Positions 41,137 to 49,842 of a stretch of DNA of 64,000 bases are shown here, piece after piece. The notes under the pieces are model-generated. The model was not told the origin of the DNA and made no database searches. It worked only from the letters and a program-made list of their open reading frames with translations. How positions within the stretch are numbered: position 1 is the stretch's first letter; every line of letters begins with the position of its first letter. The stretch is from Methanobacteriales archaeon HGW-Methanobacteriales-1. Lineage in GTDB: Archaea > Methanobacteriota > Methanobacteria > Methanobacteriales > Methanobacteriaceae. The position numbers were made by a program, and so were the translations under genes. The stretch spans positions 1 through 64,000 of the forward strand of contig PGYO01000003.1 in NCBI GenBank assembly GCA_002839705.1, in the 5' to 3' direction.

Positions 41137-42285
41137 ATGCTTTATCGGAAATTAGGTAAAACAAATGAAAATGTGTCCATCTTAGGAATGGGAGCCATGC
41201 GCTTACCTGTTAAAAATGATGATTATGGTAATATTGATGAGAAAAAATCATCAGAAATGCTAAAATATGTTTTAGATAATGGAATAAACTACATTGACAC
41301 CGCATACCCCTATCACAATGGGGAAAGTGAAAAATTTCTGGGAAATTTCTTTGAAGAATATCCTCAGTACCTTGCAGATACGTTTATTGCCTCAAAAATG
41401 CCTAGCTGGTTAATTGAAAGTCAGAATGATATGGAATACTATTTGAATCAGCAGCTTGAAGCTTTGAAGATTGAAAAACTAGATTTTTATCTTTTACACT
41501 CTTTAAAACCAGATTACTGGGAAAATTTGATTAATAACAATGTTTTTGAATTCCTGGACAATGCAAAAGAAGAAGGAAAGATTAATTACACTGGATTTTC
41601 ATTCCACGGAGAAATAGATCTATTTTTCGAAGTTATTGATTCTTACGACTGGGATATTTGTCAAATTCAGCTTAATTTCATGGATGAACATTATCAAGCT
41701 GGAGTTGAAGGCCTTAAATATGCTAAAAGTCAGAATTTAGGAACAGTTATAATGGAGCCTCTACGTGGAGGTTGCTTAACTCAAAACATTCCAGACGAAG
41801 TGCAGGAAGTTTGGGATCTGGCCGATGAACCTAAAACTCCTGCAGAATGGGCTTTGAAATATCTCTGGGACTATGAAGAGGTAGATATAGTATTAAGTGG
41901 AATGTCGACCTTAGATCAAATTAAAGAGAATCTGGATTTTGCTGAGCATGGTTTAGCCAATTCTTTCACCAAAAATGACAAAGAAATCATTAAAGAAGTT
42001 AGAATGAGCTATCGTGAAAAAATAGAAGTAGAATGCACTTCCTGTGGATATTGTATGCCTTGCCCAGAAGGAGTAAATATTCCTAAAAATTTTGATATTT
42101 TAAACCATGCCTATATGTTCAATGATCCCAAAGCCCTTCAAATGCAGTATATGTCCCTTTTAACTGAAAGACAAAGAGCTTCTGCATGTAATATGTGTGG
42201 AGAATGTCAAAAAATGTGTCCTCAAATGATTCCCATAGTTGAAAAACTAAAAGAAGTTAGGGAAACTTTTGAAAAGGAGAATTGA
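41137..42285 (+). CDS. Aldo/keto reductase with C-terminal ferredoxin-like domain
   Basis: A 382-residue protein. Residues 1-280 form an aldo/keto reductase barrel: LGKTNENVSILGMGAMRLP, IDTAYPYHNGES (the catalytic aspartate and tyrosine) and DFYLLHSL. The C-terminal part has two cysteine sets, CTSCGYCMPCPEGVNIP and CNMCGECQKMCPQ, expected to hold iron-sulfur centres. Such fusions are common in methanogens and clostridia; the substrate is unknown. The frame opens at 41089, but ATG 41137 matches the family start (MLYRKLGKT). Confidence 0.85.
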   Translation: MLYRKLGKTNENVSILGMGAMRLPVKNDDYGNIDEKKSSEMLKYVLDNGINYIDTAYPYHNGESEKFLGNFFEEYPQYLADTFIASKMPSWLIESQNDMEYYLNQQLEALKIEKLDFYLLHSLKPDYWENLINNNVFEFLDNAKEEGKINYTGFSFHGEIDLFFEVIDSYDWDICQIQLNFMDEHYQAGVEGLKYAKSQNLGTVIMEPLRGGCLTQNIPDEVQEVWDLADEPKTPAEWALKYLWDYEEVDIVLSGMSTLDQIKENLDFAEHGLANSFTKNDKEIIKEVRMSYREKIEVECTSCGYCMPCPEGVNIPKNFDILNHAYMFNDPKALQMQYMSLLTERQRASACNMCGECQKMCPQMIPIVEKLKEVRETFEKEN

Positions 42286-42400
42286 ATCCCAGCTATTGAT
42301 TTTTATTATTTATTTTTTAATTAATTTTTTTGATGGTCTAAAATTAAGTCTTTAAAAAAGTATATCGAACATTAAAAACATAATATCAAATGGTGTTAAA

Positions 42401-43042
42401 ATGAATGTTCTAATTGTATATGCTCATCCTGAGCCAAAGTCTCTTAATGGTAAACTAAAAGAACTAGCAGTTGAAACTTTAAGGAAAAAAGGCCATGCAG
42501 TAAAAATTTCTGATTTGCATGGTTTGAATTTTAAAGCAACACTTGATCAGTCAGATTTTATCAGCCGAGCTAATTTAGAATCATTTAATCCCATTTTAGA
42601 ACAATACAATGCCGTTAAAACTGGCAATGTTTCAGAAGATGTTTTCTCTGAAATGGAAAAAGTAAAATGGGCCGATTTAATAATTTTCCAGTTTCCTATT
42701 TACTGGACTTCCATGCCTGCCATATTAAAAGGATGGATAGATCGTGTTTTTGCCAATGGATTTGCTTTTGATGCTGCAGAAGAAAAATTTTATGATACTG
42801 GTCTATTGAAAGGTAAAAAAGCTCTTCTTTCTATAACCACTGGAGCTCCCAGAATATTGTATACTGAAGGAATGCCACATGGTGACATCAAACAATTGCT
42901 AACCAGTATCACCCACAATACCCTTGGATTTGTTGGCTTAGAAGTTTTACCAATCTTTGGAATTTTTGGGCCAGGTGCCATGGATGCCGAAGAACTTGAA
43001 AATGAAATTATAAAATACAGAAAACTACTGGAATCATTTTAG
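42401..43042 (+). CDS. NAD(P)H quinone oxidoreductase-like flavoprotein
   Basis: A flavodoxin-fold protein of 213 residues related to NQO/MdaB-type enzymes. Features are VLIVYAHPEPKSLNGKLK, binding the flavin phosphate, FQFPIYWTSMPAILKGWIDRVFANGFAF, and SITTGAPRILYTEGMPHGD. It probably reduces quinone-like compounds or oxidants in two-electron steps with FAD or FMN. It follows the ferredoxin-like aldo/keto reductase by 115 bases on the same strand, which may reflect a shared stress or redox role. GGTGTT precedes the ATG. Confidence 0.85.
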   Translation: MNVLIVYAHPEPKSLNGKLKELAVETLRKKGHAVKISDLHGLNFKATLDQSDFISRANLESFNPILEQYNAVKTGNVSEDVFSEMEKVKWADLIIFQFPIYWTSMPAILKGWIDRVFANGFAFDAAEEKFYDTGLLKGKKALLSITTGAPRILYTEGMPHGDIKQLLTSITHNTLGFVGLEVLPIFGIFGPGAMDAEELENEIIKYRKLLESF

Positions 43043-43333
43043 TATAAATAATTCTATACCGCATTTTATTCCTATTTTTCTTTTAATTATTTAAAAAAGT
43101 TAGTTACATAATTAATATTTTAAAATATGATTATTAAATAAATTAATTAATATCCGATCTCTAAATAATTATAAACTATTTTTAACCCGGCATTAATAAA
43201 AATTATTGGAAATTAATGTTTTTATTTTAAAATTTAAAACTAAATTTAGAAACATTATCAAATAACTTATAAATCAAATATACTATATACAATAGTCTAA
43301 TAGTTAACTTTACAAAAACTTAGAGGCGATAAC

Positions 43334-43777
43334 ATGGATATACAAATCTTTCCATACCGAATTTTAAGTGCTGATACTACTGAAAATTTATTAAGAGAAC
43401 TAAATGAAATTGAAGGCATCCATAGAATGGTTTTACAAGGAGAGCGCCTACCTGAATCAGAAATAGGTCATCCAGATCGTAGAGTAATCACAGTTAAGGG
43501 TGAAGAAATAGATTTACAAGTTAAAACCGGCCGAATATTGATTGAAATATCTGATGAAGCAGTTATTGAGAAAGTAAAAGAAGTTAGTGAACCTCATCTT
43601 CCTTTTGGTTTTGACATCTATGCTGGAACATTTATAAGAAAAGAAAAAACCGTTAGTGATAACCTGAAATATGGTGAAAAGCTAGATGAAATTCCAGCTG
43701 AAATGGTAGGCTTAACTGATCAAACAGCACATTTAAGTAAACGAGCTACTATTTTAAGGAGTAAAAAAGAATCTTAA
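43334..43777 (+). CDS. mcrD: Solitary methyl-coenzyme M reductase operon protein D
   Basis: A 147-residue McrD homologue. Family signatures are [37 protein letters not shown] at the N-terminus, then [28 protein letters not shown] and [20 protein letters not shown]. McrD is normally encoded inside the mcrBDCGA operon and is thought to help MCR assembly or activation; here no other mcr gene is near. GAGGCGAT precedes the ATG, and a TATA-like CTTATAAAT at 43266-43274 would give an independent promoter. Its divergence suggests a paralogue or a specialised version. Confidence 0.85.
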   Translation: MDIQIFPYRILSADTTENLLRELNEIEGIHRMVLQGERLPESEIGHPDRRVITVKGEEIDLQVKTGRILIEISDEAVIEKVKEVSEPHLPFGFDIYAGTFIRKEKTVSDNLKYGEKLDEIPAEMVGLTDQTAHLSKRATILRSKKES

Positions 43778-43889
43778 AATAAAATATTAATTTTTTCTTT
43801 TATTTGACTTGATTATCGATCATTAGTTTATTAGATTTATTTTAGTTAAGATTTTATTATTAAGTTTTTTGACCCTAGGATGGAATAAA

Positions 43890-44087
43890 ATGCTCGGACG
43901 TTTAAAATATTCCATTAAAATAGGTTTATTGCTTGCTGTTTTAGGAGGATTAGTTTTTTTTATTTGGGGAATTATCGACAATGAATTTTTGTTTTCTGAA
44001 GTTTTAAACTCATCATTAATGGCCATTCTCGTTTTTGGATCAATTGGGTTTATATTGGGACTATTAATTTATGGCCTGGAACCCTGA
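43890..44087 (+). CDS. Small two-helix membrane protein
   Basis: A 65-residue hydrophobic protein with two predicted helices, IGLLLAVLGGLVFFIWGII and LMAILVFGSIGFILGLLIYGL. The N-terminus (MLGRLKYSIK) is basic, so it should face the cytoplasm. The frame opens at a TTG at 43869, but ATG 43890 with AGGATGG upstream is preferred. I do not recognise a family. Confidence 0.5.
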   Translation: MLGRLKYSIKIGLLLAVLGGLVFFIWGIIDNEFLFSEVLNSSLMAILVFGSIGFILGLLIYGLEP

Positions 44088-44207
44088 AGGCCTTGGAACC
44101 AGCAAATTTATTTTTATAAGTTAAAAACCAGAATATTTTTTGTTAATTTGTAATTATATAAATAATATTTTTAAAGTATTTCTAAACCCCTGCTCCAAAA
44201 AAACATA

Positions 44208-44231
44208 TTCGCTATAGTTCAGTTTAGCGAA
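44208..44231. promoter_or_regulatory. 24-bp palindromic element, candidate operator
   Basis: Perfect 7-bp arms TTCGCTA and TAGCGAA with ten bases between, within a near-symmetric CATAT...ATATG frame. It lies about 140 bases upstream of the next membrane protein gene in otherwise featureless DNA. The arms are less AT-rich than the surroundings, which suggests a protein-binding site or a short RNA hairpin. Confidence 0.45.
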
Positions 44232-44369
44232 CATATGGTCCGGATAAATAAATAACTGAAGAAACAGAAAATTAGTCTAAAATTAGAAGTTATTCTGTCA
44301 AAAATTACTTATGATTACTAGAACAGATTATTCATATTAATCTGGGAGTATTAATTCGGGGGTCATTAT

Positions 44370-44849
44370 ATGACTGCAAGTACTAAAATAAACCGTTTTT
44401 TGGAAATAATGCGTTGGGCCGGTGTAGCCTTGGGGATATTTTTCGCATTTTATTTAGGCAATAATAATCCTCAGTCACAGTTTTCTATTTTTGCAATTTT
44501 AAGCACAGTATTTTTAGCAGGTTTCACTGCAATAGAAGGTATGTTCTTTAGAGAAGGTGGTGGAAAAGTAGCGGGTTATGGTGATCAAGGTGAAGCCTGG
44601 CGCAGACAGTCCAGAATGCACTTTTTAGCGATTACAGTTACTATGATCTTTGCTTGGATTTTAAACTGGGGATTCTATGCTTATCTTGGAATCTACATGG
44701 TTTTACTAGTATTTTTCACTTTCAGTTCAGTTAACCATTTTTATACTGGTTTGAAAGAGAAATTCGTAATTAACACCATTCTAAGGCCAATATTAACCAT
44801 TTTACTCTGGGTGATGACCATTTACCTGTTATTACCTGCCTTAAAGTAG
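44370..44849 (+). CDS. Four-helix membrane protein (possibly DUF6790-like)
   Basis: A 159-residue protein with four predicted helices, and between the second and third a polar loop (REGGGKVAGYGDQGEAWRRQSRMHF) rich in glycine and charged residues. The pattern recalls DUF6790-type proteins annotated in methanogens, but I cannot confirm the family. GGGGGTCATT before the ATG is a clear ribosome binding site. A palindromic element lies upstream. Function unknown. Confidence 0.6.
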   Translation: MTASTKINRFLEIMRWAGVALGIFFAFYLGNNNPQSQFSIFAILSTVFLAGFTAIEGMFFREGGGKVAGYGDQGEAWRRQSRMHFLAITVTMIFAWILNWGFYAYLGIYMVLLVFFTFSSVNHFYTGLKEKFVINTILRPILTILLWVMTIYLLLPALK

Positions 44850-45247
44850 TTTTATTTATTAATAGTCCGGCAGCAAATAAAACTAAGGAATTTATGAAAC
44901 AAAACTTAAAAATTCCATTATCAAATATTAGAAAAAATATTTGAACTTTTTTTATATTTATTTTGAGATAGTTATGTTATAATTCTTAAAAAATTTTTAT
45001 GTATTTATGGAATGTTATTCTATGTAGTTATAAAAAATAATATCCTCTAAAAATCAGAAGAAAGGTATTTTAGTTAATAAAACTAATTCCAATAATATTA
45101 GTTCAAATCTTATTTTTAAGAATTATAAATTCAAATGTTAATTTAAAACAATTATATCATAGCCAATACAAAAAATCATTCCAATAAATGATTAATAATG
45201 ACCTATTTATTCTAATTACAATCTATTTAAATCAAAGAGGACATTAA
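44850..45247. other. AT-rich spacer
   Basis: Nearly 400 bases without a gene. Frames are short and the composition is A and T throughout. GAGGA at the end serves the TTG start of the ExoD gene. Confidence 0.4.
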
Positions 45248-45877
45248 TTGCAAGAAAAAAGTCATTGCGTCACAACTTTCTCATCAAGGATATCAAAAAT
45301 TCCATCTCAAATTCACGATGATGGGGCCACATTAAAAGAGTTTTTAGATATAGTTGGAGAAGAAGGCCAATTATTCACCTGCATCATTTTAACCGGGCCT
45401 TTTTTGCTACCAGTGTCAATTCCAGGAAGTAGTATTCCCTTTGGCCTGGCCATATTCGTAATCTGTGTGAGTATAATTCTTAACAAGTATATGGTACTTC
45501 CCAAAAGAATTATAAATTATAAAATATCTAAAAACAATCTGGAAAAGATTTTAAATGGGATTATTCCCATTATGGGGCGCATAGAGAAATTTATAAATCC
45601 TAGATTCCTTGTTTTGTGTAGTGGATCCAGAACAGACCAATTCAATGCAGCAGTAATGGGATTTTGTTCACTTTTATTGACATTACCGCTCCCAGTGCCC
45701 CTCACTGACTTTTTACCAGCATATAGCATACTATTTCTAGCCTTGGGTTCTTTAGAATGTGATGGATATTTAATATTAGCAGGATATATTCTAGCAATGG
45801 TTACTACACTATATTTCACATTCACCGCCGTTTTAGGGTGGGATGTAATTGTTTCTGTTTTTTCATTTATTACATGA
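45248..45877 (+). CDS. ExoD family membrane protein
   Basis: A 209-residue protein of the ExoD family, named after a Sinorhizobium gene affecting exopolysaccharide production and alkali tolerance. Family features include the N-terminal LKEFLDIVGEEGQLFTCIILTGPFLLPVSIPGSSIPFGLAI segment and later ALGSLECDGYLILAGY, with about five helices. The TTG start follows GAGGA by six to seven bases. The biochemical role is not known in any organism. A minus-strand 54-residue membrane protein converges on it. Confidence 0.83.
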   Translation: MQEKSHCVTTFSSRISKIPSQIHDDGATLKEFLDIVGEEGQLFTCIILTGPFLLPVSIPGSSIPFGLAIFVICVSIILNKYMVLPKRIINYKISKNNLEKILNGIIPIMGRIEKFINPRFLVLCSGSRTDQFNAAVMGFCSLLLTLPLPVPLTDFLPAYSILFLALGSLECDGYLILAGYILAMVTTLYFTFTAVLGWDVIVSVFSFIT

Positions 45878-45979
45878 TAAATGATAAAATAAATTTAATT
45901 ATTTGAATTATTAATAAAAAAAATTATACATAAAAAGTTAGAGTAAACCCACTAATCATTGTAATTCTAATTTAAATAT

Positions 45980-46144
45980 TTATATAATGCCCATTACTAA
46001 AACAATGGCCGCTACAGCAGTGCAAAAAATAGCCACCAGATAATTTGATCTCTTTGCGGCTTCTGGAAGTTTTTTTGTCATTATTAAAAGAAGAGTTGCT
46101 ATTATAACTAGTATAATGCCACTTATAATCAGAAATATACTCAT
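45980..46144 (-). CDS. Small membrane protein, 54 residues
   Basis: On the minus strand an ATG at 46144 has an excellent GGAGGGG ribosome binding site five bases upstream and opens 54 codons ending in TAA. The product has two hydrophobic helices (FLIISGIILVIIATLLLI and YLVAIFCTAVAAIVLVMGII) joined by a basic loop (TKKLPEAAKRS). No family is recognised. The strong site and clean two-helix layout make it a likely real gene despite its size. Confidence 0.6.
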   Translation of the reverse strand: MSIFLIISGIILVIIATLLLIMTKKLPEAAKRSNYLVAIFCTAVAAIVLVMGII

Positions 46145-46512
46145 TTTTTCCCCTCCATGATTTATTATATTTAAAAACTTGATTAAAATATTATAATAAT
46201 TTAATTAATCCTATAAAAAATCTATTGATTAGTTTAATCCAGGCTGTTTTTAGGATTTTTTTATAATAAAATTTAAACTATAACTGATAATAACATATTA
46301 TACTCCAAATTAGAATATATAATCTCTTAAAATACATAAATAAATAATATTTTACTTTTATAAGCTAAATTAAAGTGTTTAAATAATTAAAATGAATATT
46401 ACACAAACAAACAATTTTATTCATAACCTATTAACCGATAAGTATAAATAGGAAGTCCATTAAACATTGAGATTGCCCTATTTAAGGGGCAGTTTTTACC
46501 AAAAACCCGTAT
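46145..46512. other. Spacer with tRNA promoter and leader hairpin
   Basis: The first 280 bases are featureless AT-rich DNA. Near the end is the tRNA promoter (46436-46450), followed by a short hairpin, TGCCC at 46474-46478 with GGGCA at 46487-46491, and five T, which lies in the expected tRNA leader. Confidence 0.45.
46436..46450 (+). promoter_or_regulatory. Box A promoter for tRNA-Gln
   Basis: AAGTATAAATA preceded by CGAT is a good archaeal TATA box. Transcription would start near 46470, leaving a leader of about 40 bases before the mature tRNA. Confidence 0.55.
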
Positions 46513-46584
<72 letters not shown>

Positions 46585-46836
46585 TCTCTATTTTAATTAA
46601 TTATATTCTCATTTTTAATTGAATTTTATTAAAATCAAATTTATTTATTTTTTACCTATTTATTTAATAGAAGAAAAAACTATAAGCATAAATTTTATAA
46701 GCATATCATTCAAGAAATTTAGTAGAAATCTAAATTATACATTTATAATCATTATAATGAATCTAAATACTAATCAAATAATAATTAGGACGATAAAACT
46801 TATTTAAATACATTATAGATTTCTAAGGTTGTTTAT

Positions 46837-48021
46837 ATGGAAAAATTACTCATTGTTGGAGTTAATACCCGCCCTCTGGCCAAATCTGCCTATGAGATAG
46901 GATACGAGATATATTCTGCCAGCTACTTTTGCACCTCAGATTTTGATTCTTACCATCATAAAAAGTGCCTCTTGAAGCAAAAACCCCATTATTCTTGTGG
47001 TTATTTTCAAGAATCATATAGGCCACTCGAACTTAGAGAATTATGTTCCGAGTGGATAGATGAAATTGACTACATCATACCATATACTGGAATTTCACCT
47101 CAAAACTTTACTTCATCTAAAGTTATCGGGAATAAAAATGTGGAAAATATTGAAAATAAATACAGGTTATATAAAAAAATTAGGAAACATTTTAATTTGC
47201 CAGAAACATTTTTATTATCCTCATTAGAAGAAGCTTGGGAAATAAACAATCAAAATACTGAAAAAGAGTATCTCATTAAACCAGTTTATGGTTCCGGAGG
47301 TTATGGTATATTCCAACTCGGTTCTTTAGAGCCTAATTCGAGTTCAAATGATTCAAAACAGGCAAATGATAGAGATAATTATTTAAATAGGGTTACAAAG
47401 GAAAAATTCATTTTGCAAGAATATATTTCAGGTAGCGAAGTTAGCTCTTCAATCATATCTACCAAAAAAGAGGCATTATCCATAATCAGTAGTTCACATA
47501 TCAATAATTCTGACGATTCAGCAGAAAATAAATTTATTTATAGTGGAAATATTACTCCCTACCCTGGAGATGACCTGCCAATAAAAGAAGTCGGACAGGA
47601 AGTAGTGAAGTATCTTAAATTAGTTGGATCCAATGGAGTGGATATGATAATTAATAATGGAGAAATTTATATTATAGAAGTAAATCCTCGGTTTCAGGGA
47701 ACTTTCGAGTGTTCAGAATCATCTTTAGGTATTAATTTGATAGATGCTCATATAAAAGCTTGCGAGGGCGAATTAATAAAAACTCCTGCAGTAGAAAAAT
47801 ATACTATCAAAGAGATTATTTACGCCCCAGAAAAATCATTAGTTGGTAAGATAAATATTCCTGGCGTTTATGATATTCCTAGAGAACATACAATTATAGA
47901 AAAAGGAGAACCCATGGTAAGTATTCTCCAAACCGGGAAAACATGTGACGAGGCCATTAATAAAGTCAATTACCTTCGAAATAAAGTTAAAGAAAATATT
48001 TATCCTATTAAACATAATTAA
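46837..48021 (+). CDS. ATP-grasp family carboligase (COG2232-like)
   Basis: A 394-residue ATP-grasp protein. The N-terminal domain begins LLIVGVNTRPLAKSAYEIGYEIY, the central ATP-grasp part has YLIKPVYGSGGYGIFQL and LQEYISGSEVS, and the metal-binding end is IYIIEVNPRFQGTFEC. The layout fits the COG2232 group of predicted carboligases found in methanogens, distinct from the shorter MfnD-type tyramine-glutamate ligase. It would join a carboxylate to an amine using ATP; the substrate is unknown. A polar insert of about 20 residues (SNDSKQANDRDN) sits in the ATP-grasp domain. AAGGTTGTTT precedes the ATG. Confidence 0.75.
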   Translation: MEKLLIVGVNTRPLAKSAYEIGYEIYSASYFCTSDFDSYHHKKCLLKQKPHYSCGYFQESYRPLELRELCSEWIDEIDYIIPYTGISPQNFTSSKVIGNKNVENIENKYRLYKKIRKHFNLPETFLLSSLEEAWEINNQNTEKEYLIKPVYGSGGYGIFQLGSLEPNSSSNDSKQANDRDNYLNRVTKEKFILQEYISGSEVSSSIISTKKEALSIISSSHINNSDDSAENKFIYSGNITPYPGDDLPIKEVGQEVVKYLKLVGSNGVDMIINNGEIYIIEVNPRFQGTFECSESSLGINLIDAHIKACEGELIKTPAVEKYTIKEIIYAPEKSLVGKINIPGVYDIPREHTIIEKGEPMVSILQTGKTCDEAINKVNYLRNKVKENIYPIKHN

Positions 48022-48073
48022 AAAATTTAAAATAAAATTATTAAAATAAAAAGGAAAATAAAAAAGAATATTC

Positions 48074-48223
48074 TTAAATTATTCCTAAAAGTCTTAAAAT
48101 AAGAATAAAAACCCCAATAACCATTAAAAACGTTACTATAATCCTTACAACTACAATTGCAAGGAAATACTTTGCTCTTTTGTCGGGGTCCTTAAGATAT
48201 TCTTTTATGGGATCTTTACTCAC
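48074..48223 (-). CDS. Small membrane protein, about 49 residues
   Basis: The frame runs from ATG 48277, but a GTG at 48223 is preceded by GAGCTGAT, one mismatch from GAGGTGAT, and is taken as the start. The product begins VSKDPIKEYLKDPDKRAKYF and ends in one long hydrophobic segment (LAIVVVRIIVTFLMVIGVFILIL). It looks like a small anchored protein with an acidic/basic head. The family is not recognised. It converges on the ATP-grasp gene. Confidence 0.5.
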   Translation of the reverse strand: MSKDPIKEYLKDPDKRAKYFLAIVVVRIIVTFLMVIGVFILILRLLGII

Positions 48224-48813
48224 AAGTATCAGCTCATTAAATAAAATTAAAAACAACAATATTGAATAAATATTCAAATTAATTTTAATAATTCAATATC
48301 CTATTTTTATTAGTGTATTCCTTTTGGAAAAATTTCTCATGCTAAATCTTTAAAACTATCTATTGAATTATAATTGATGGTATTTAAACATTTTTTTCAA
48401 AATAATTAAAAATATTTTATTTTATAAATTACTTTTTAAAAAAATTAACATACGTCGTTCATCTTAGTAGCCTTGAATATTCCATCTTTTGGCTAGGAAT
48501 ATGTTAATTTAAGCTAAAAATTTGTTTTAAAATAATCAATCGATTTATCAAAATCCTGCTCATGAATTAAAATTATGAACTAATTATTAATTAATTTTAT
48601 ATATATTAGTGTCCAAATTTTTATGCATGGAAAGTACAGGATAAAATACAAATCTATCCTGTAAAAAAAGTTAAATAAATTAATTCAAAAAAGATCAAAA
48701 AATGAATTAAATTTCTTTTAGCCTATATGTCACAAATGAATAAAGGCTCGATTTTATTTTTAAAGATCTTAAACCGACAATTGAAACAAATAATATTATT
48801 GGGGAAATATTGT
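48224..48813. other. Spacer with an inverted repeat and a box A
   Basis: Mostly AT-rich. It contains the long inverted repeat at 48442-48510 and a consensus TTTATATATA at 48597-48606 on the plus strand, a likely promoter for the coiled-coil protein gene. No other coding frame is convincing. Confidence 0.45.
48442..48510. repeat. Nested inverted repeat, candidate structured RNA
   Basis: Perfect 11-bp arms AAATTAACATA (48442-48452) and TATGTTAATTT (48500-48510) enclose a second pair, TAGCC near 48468-48472 and GGCTA at 48491-48495. The inside is less AT-rich than the flanks. It could fold as a long stem with an inner stem, as a small RNA would, or be the remains of a short mobile repeat. Confidence 0.4.
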
Positions 48814-49248
48814 ATGGATATTAATGATTATAATAAAATTATAGTCGATCTGATTGACTTCGAGATAGAAATGTCTTCTATTGCAGAATCTAGAAAAACT
48901 ATTTTAATGCTTCAAGAAAAGCGAGAAATTTTAATAAATATGAAAGAGCAAATCCGAGGAGATATACGTTCTACAGAAGTTCAATATTTAGGTATGCGAA
49001 CTAGTATTCGAGAAGAATTTTCTATAGAGAATGTAGATAATTCCAGAAAAAGGAAATTGTTAAAAGGAAATAAGTCGCCGGCTACCATGCGGGCCAAAGC
49101 CATGAAAAAGCTTGAATCTGAAAAAAAGGGTAAGATTGAGAGTTATAATGATATAAAAATAACTATTGATGATCTATTAGAACAGATAGAAGCCGTAATG
49201 ATAGAAGTTTATGGATCCATGAAATCATTTTTAGGTAATAGTTACTAA
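48814..49248 (+). CDS. Coiled-coil protein of unknown function
   Basis: A charged helical protein of 144 residues from ATG 48814 (173 from ATG 48727). Heptad-like runs cover residues 10-75 (VDLIDFEIEMSSIAESRKTILMLQEKREIL) and the C-terminal 45 residues (KGKIESYNDIKITIDDLLEQIEAVM), with a basic stretch between (NSRKRKLLKGNKSP). GGGGA eight bases before ATG 48814 supports the shorter start. I do not recognise the family; DNA or ribosome association through the basic stretch is only a guess. Confidence 0.5.
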   Translation: MDINDYNKIIVDLIDFEIEMSSIAESRKTILMLQEKREILINMKEQIRGDIRSTEVQYLGMRTSIREEFSIENVDNSRKRKLLKGNKSPATMRAKAMKKLESEKKGKIESYNDIKITIDDLLEQIEAVMIEVYGSMKSFLGNSY

Positions 49249-49414
49249 AAATTCATTTTCCAGAAAATAAATTAATTATAATGCTATTTTTTTATATTTT
49301 TATTTTGTTTTTATTTCAGTAATTAATTAGTTTCAAATCACAAAATAAATGCAATTTCCTAAATTTTTCAATTATTATAATTAATTAAAAAATAAGTCAA
49401 AAACAGCATATTAA

Positions 49415-49437
49415 TATTAAAAAATAGAATAAAAAAA
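49415..49437 (-). terminator. Oligo-T terminator of the ATP synthase operon
   Basis: Read on the minus strand, runs of seven and then several more T begin just after the DUF22 stop. This matches archaeal oligo-T termination. Confidence 0.45.
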
Positions 49438-49449
49438 GGAGATTGGAGA

Positions 49450-49842
49450 TTAAATAGATGGGTGGGTTAATTCCACAGGTAAAAGAATAATTACTCCTAA
49501 AAGATCATTCTTTTTTATGGATCCATCTACAGCTGCTACAAACATAGCATGATCTACATGTCTATCTAGACTTATTGGTAAAGGAGTTTCTTCACCAACA
49601 GCAATGGTATGACCTTGTCTGTTTGATGCATAAGCTGAAATAAAGAAAATGTAGTTGGCTGGAATACTGATATCTTTAATTTTAACAGGTATTGATTCAC
49701 CTGATTTAAAATCAACTTCTTCCTCTGCAACAACTGCTCGGAGATTGCCCGAAATTGTTCCAATTTTAAAGTCCACCAGTTCATCCTCATATTCTTTAAT
49801 GTCCTTTTTAACCGCACCTAAACGGGTTAGTATTCGAACCAT
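49450..49842 (-). CDS. DUF22 family protein, tenth cistron of ATP synthase operon
   Basis: A 130-residue beta-rich protein resembling DUF22, a methanogen family without known function. Visible segments are FKIGTISGNLRAVVAEEEVDFKSGESIPVKIKDISIPANYIFFISAYASNRQGHTI in broad outline and a C-terminal GVIILLPVELT. Its ATG overlaps the atpD stop (TAATG), so its translation is coupled to subunit D. The position suggests a link to ATP synthase assembly or regulation, which is inference only. Confidence 0.65.
   Translation of the reverse strand: MVRILTRLGAVKKDIKEYEDELVDFKIGTISGNLRAVVAEEEVDFKSGESIPVKIKDISIPANYIFFISAYASNRQGHTIAVGEETPLPISLDRHVDHAMFVAAVDGSIKKNDLLGVIILLPVELTHPSI

Noticed and set aside
46619-46807. 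Open frame after tRNA-Gln encoding a hydrophobic peptide
   Set aside because: No ribosome binding site, the composition is that of AT-rich spacer, and it lacks a coherent protein pattern.
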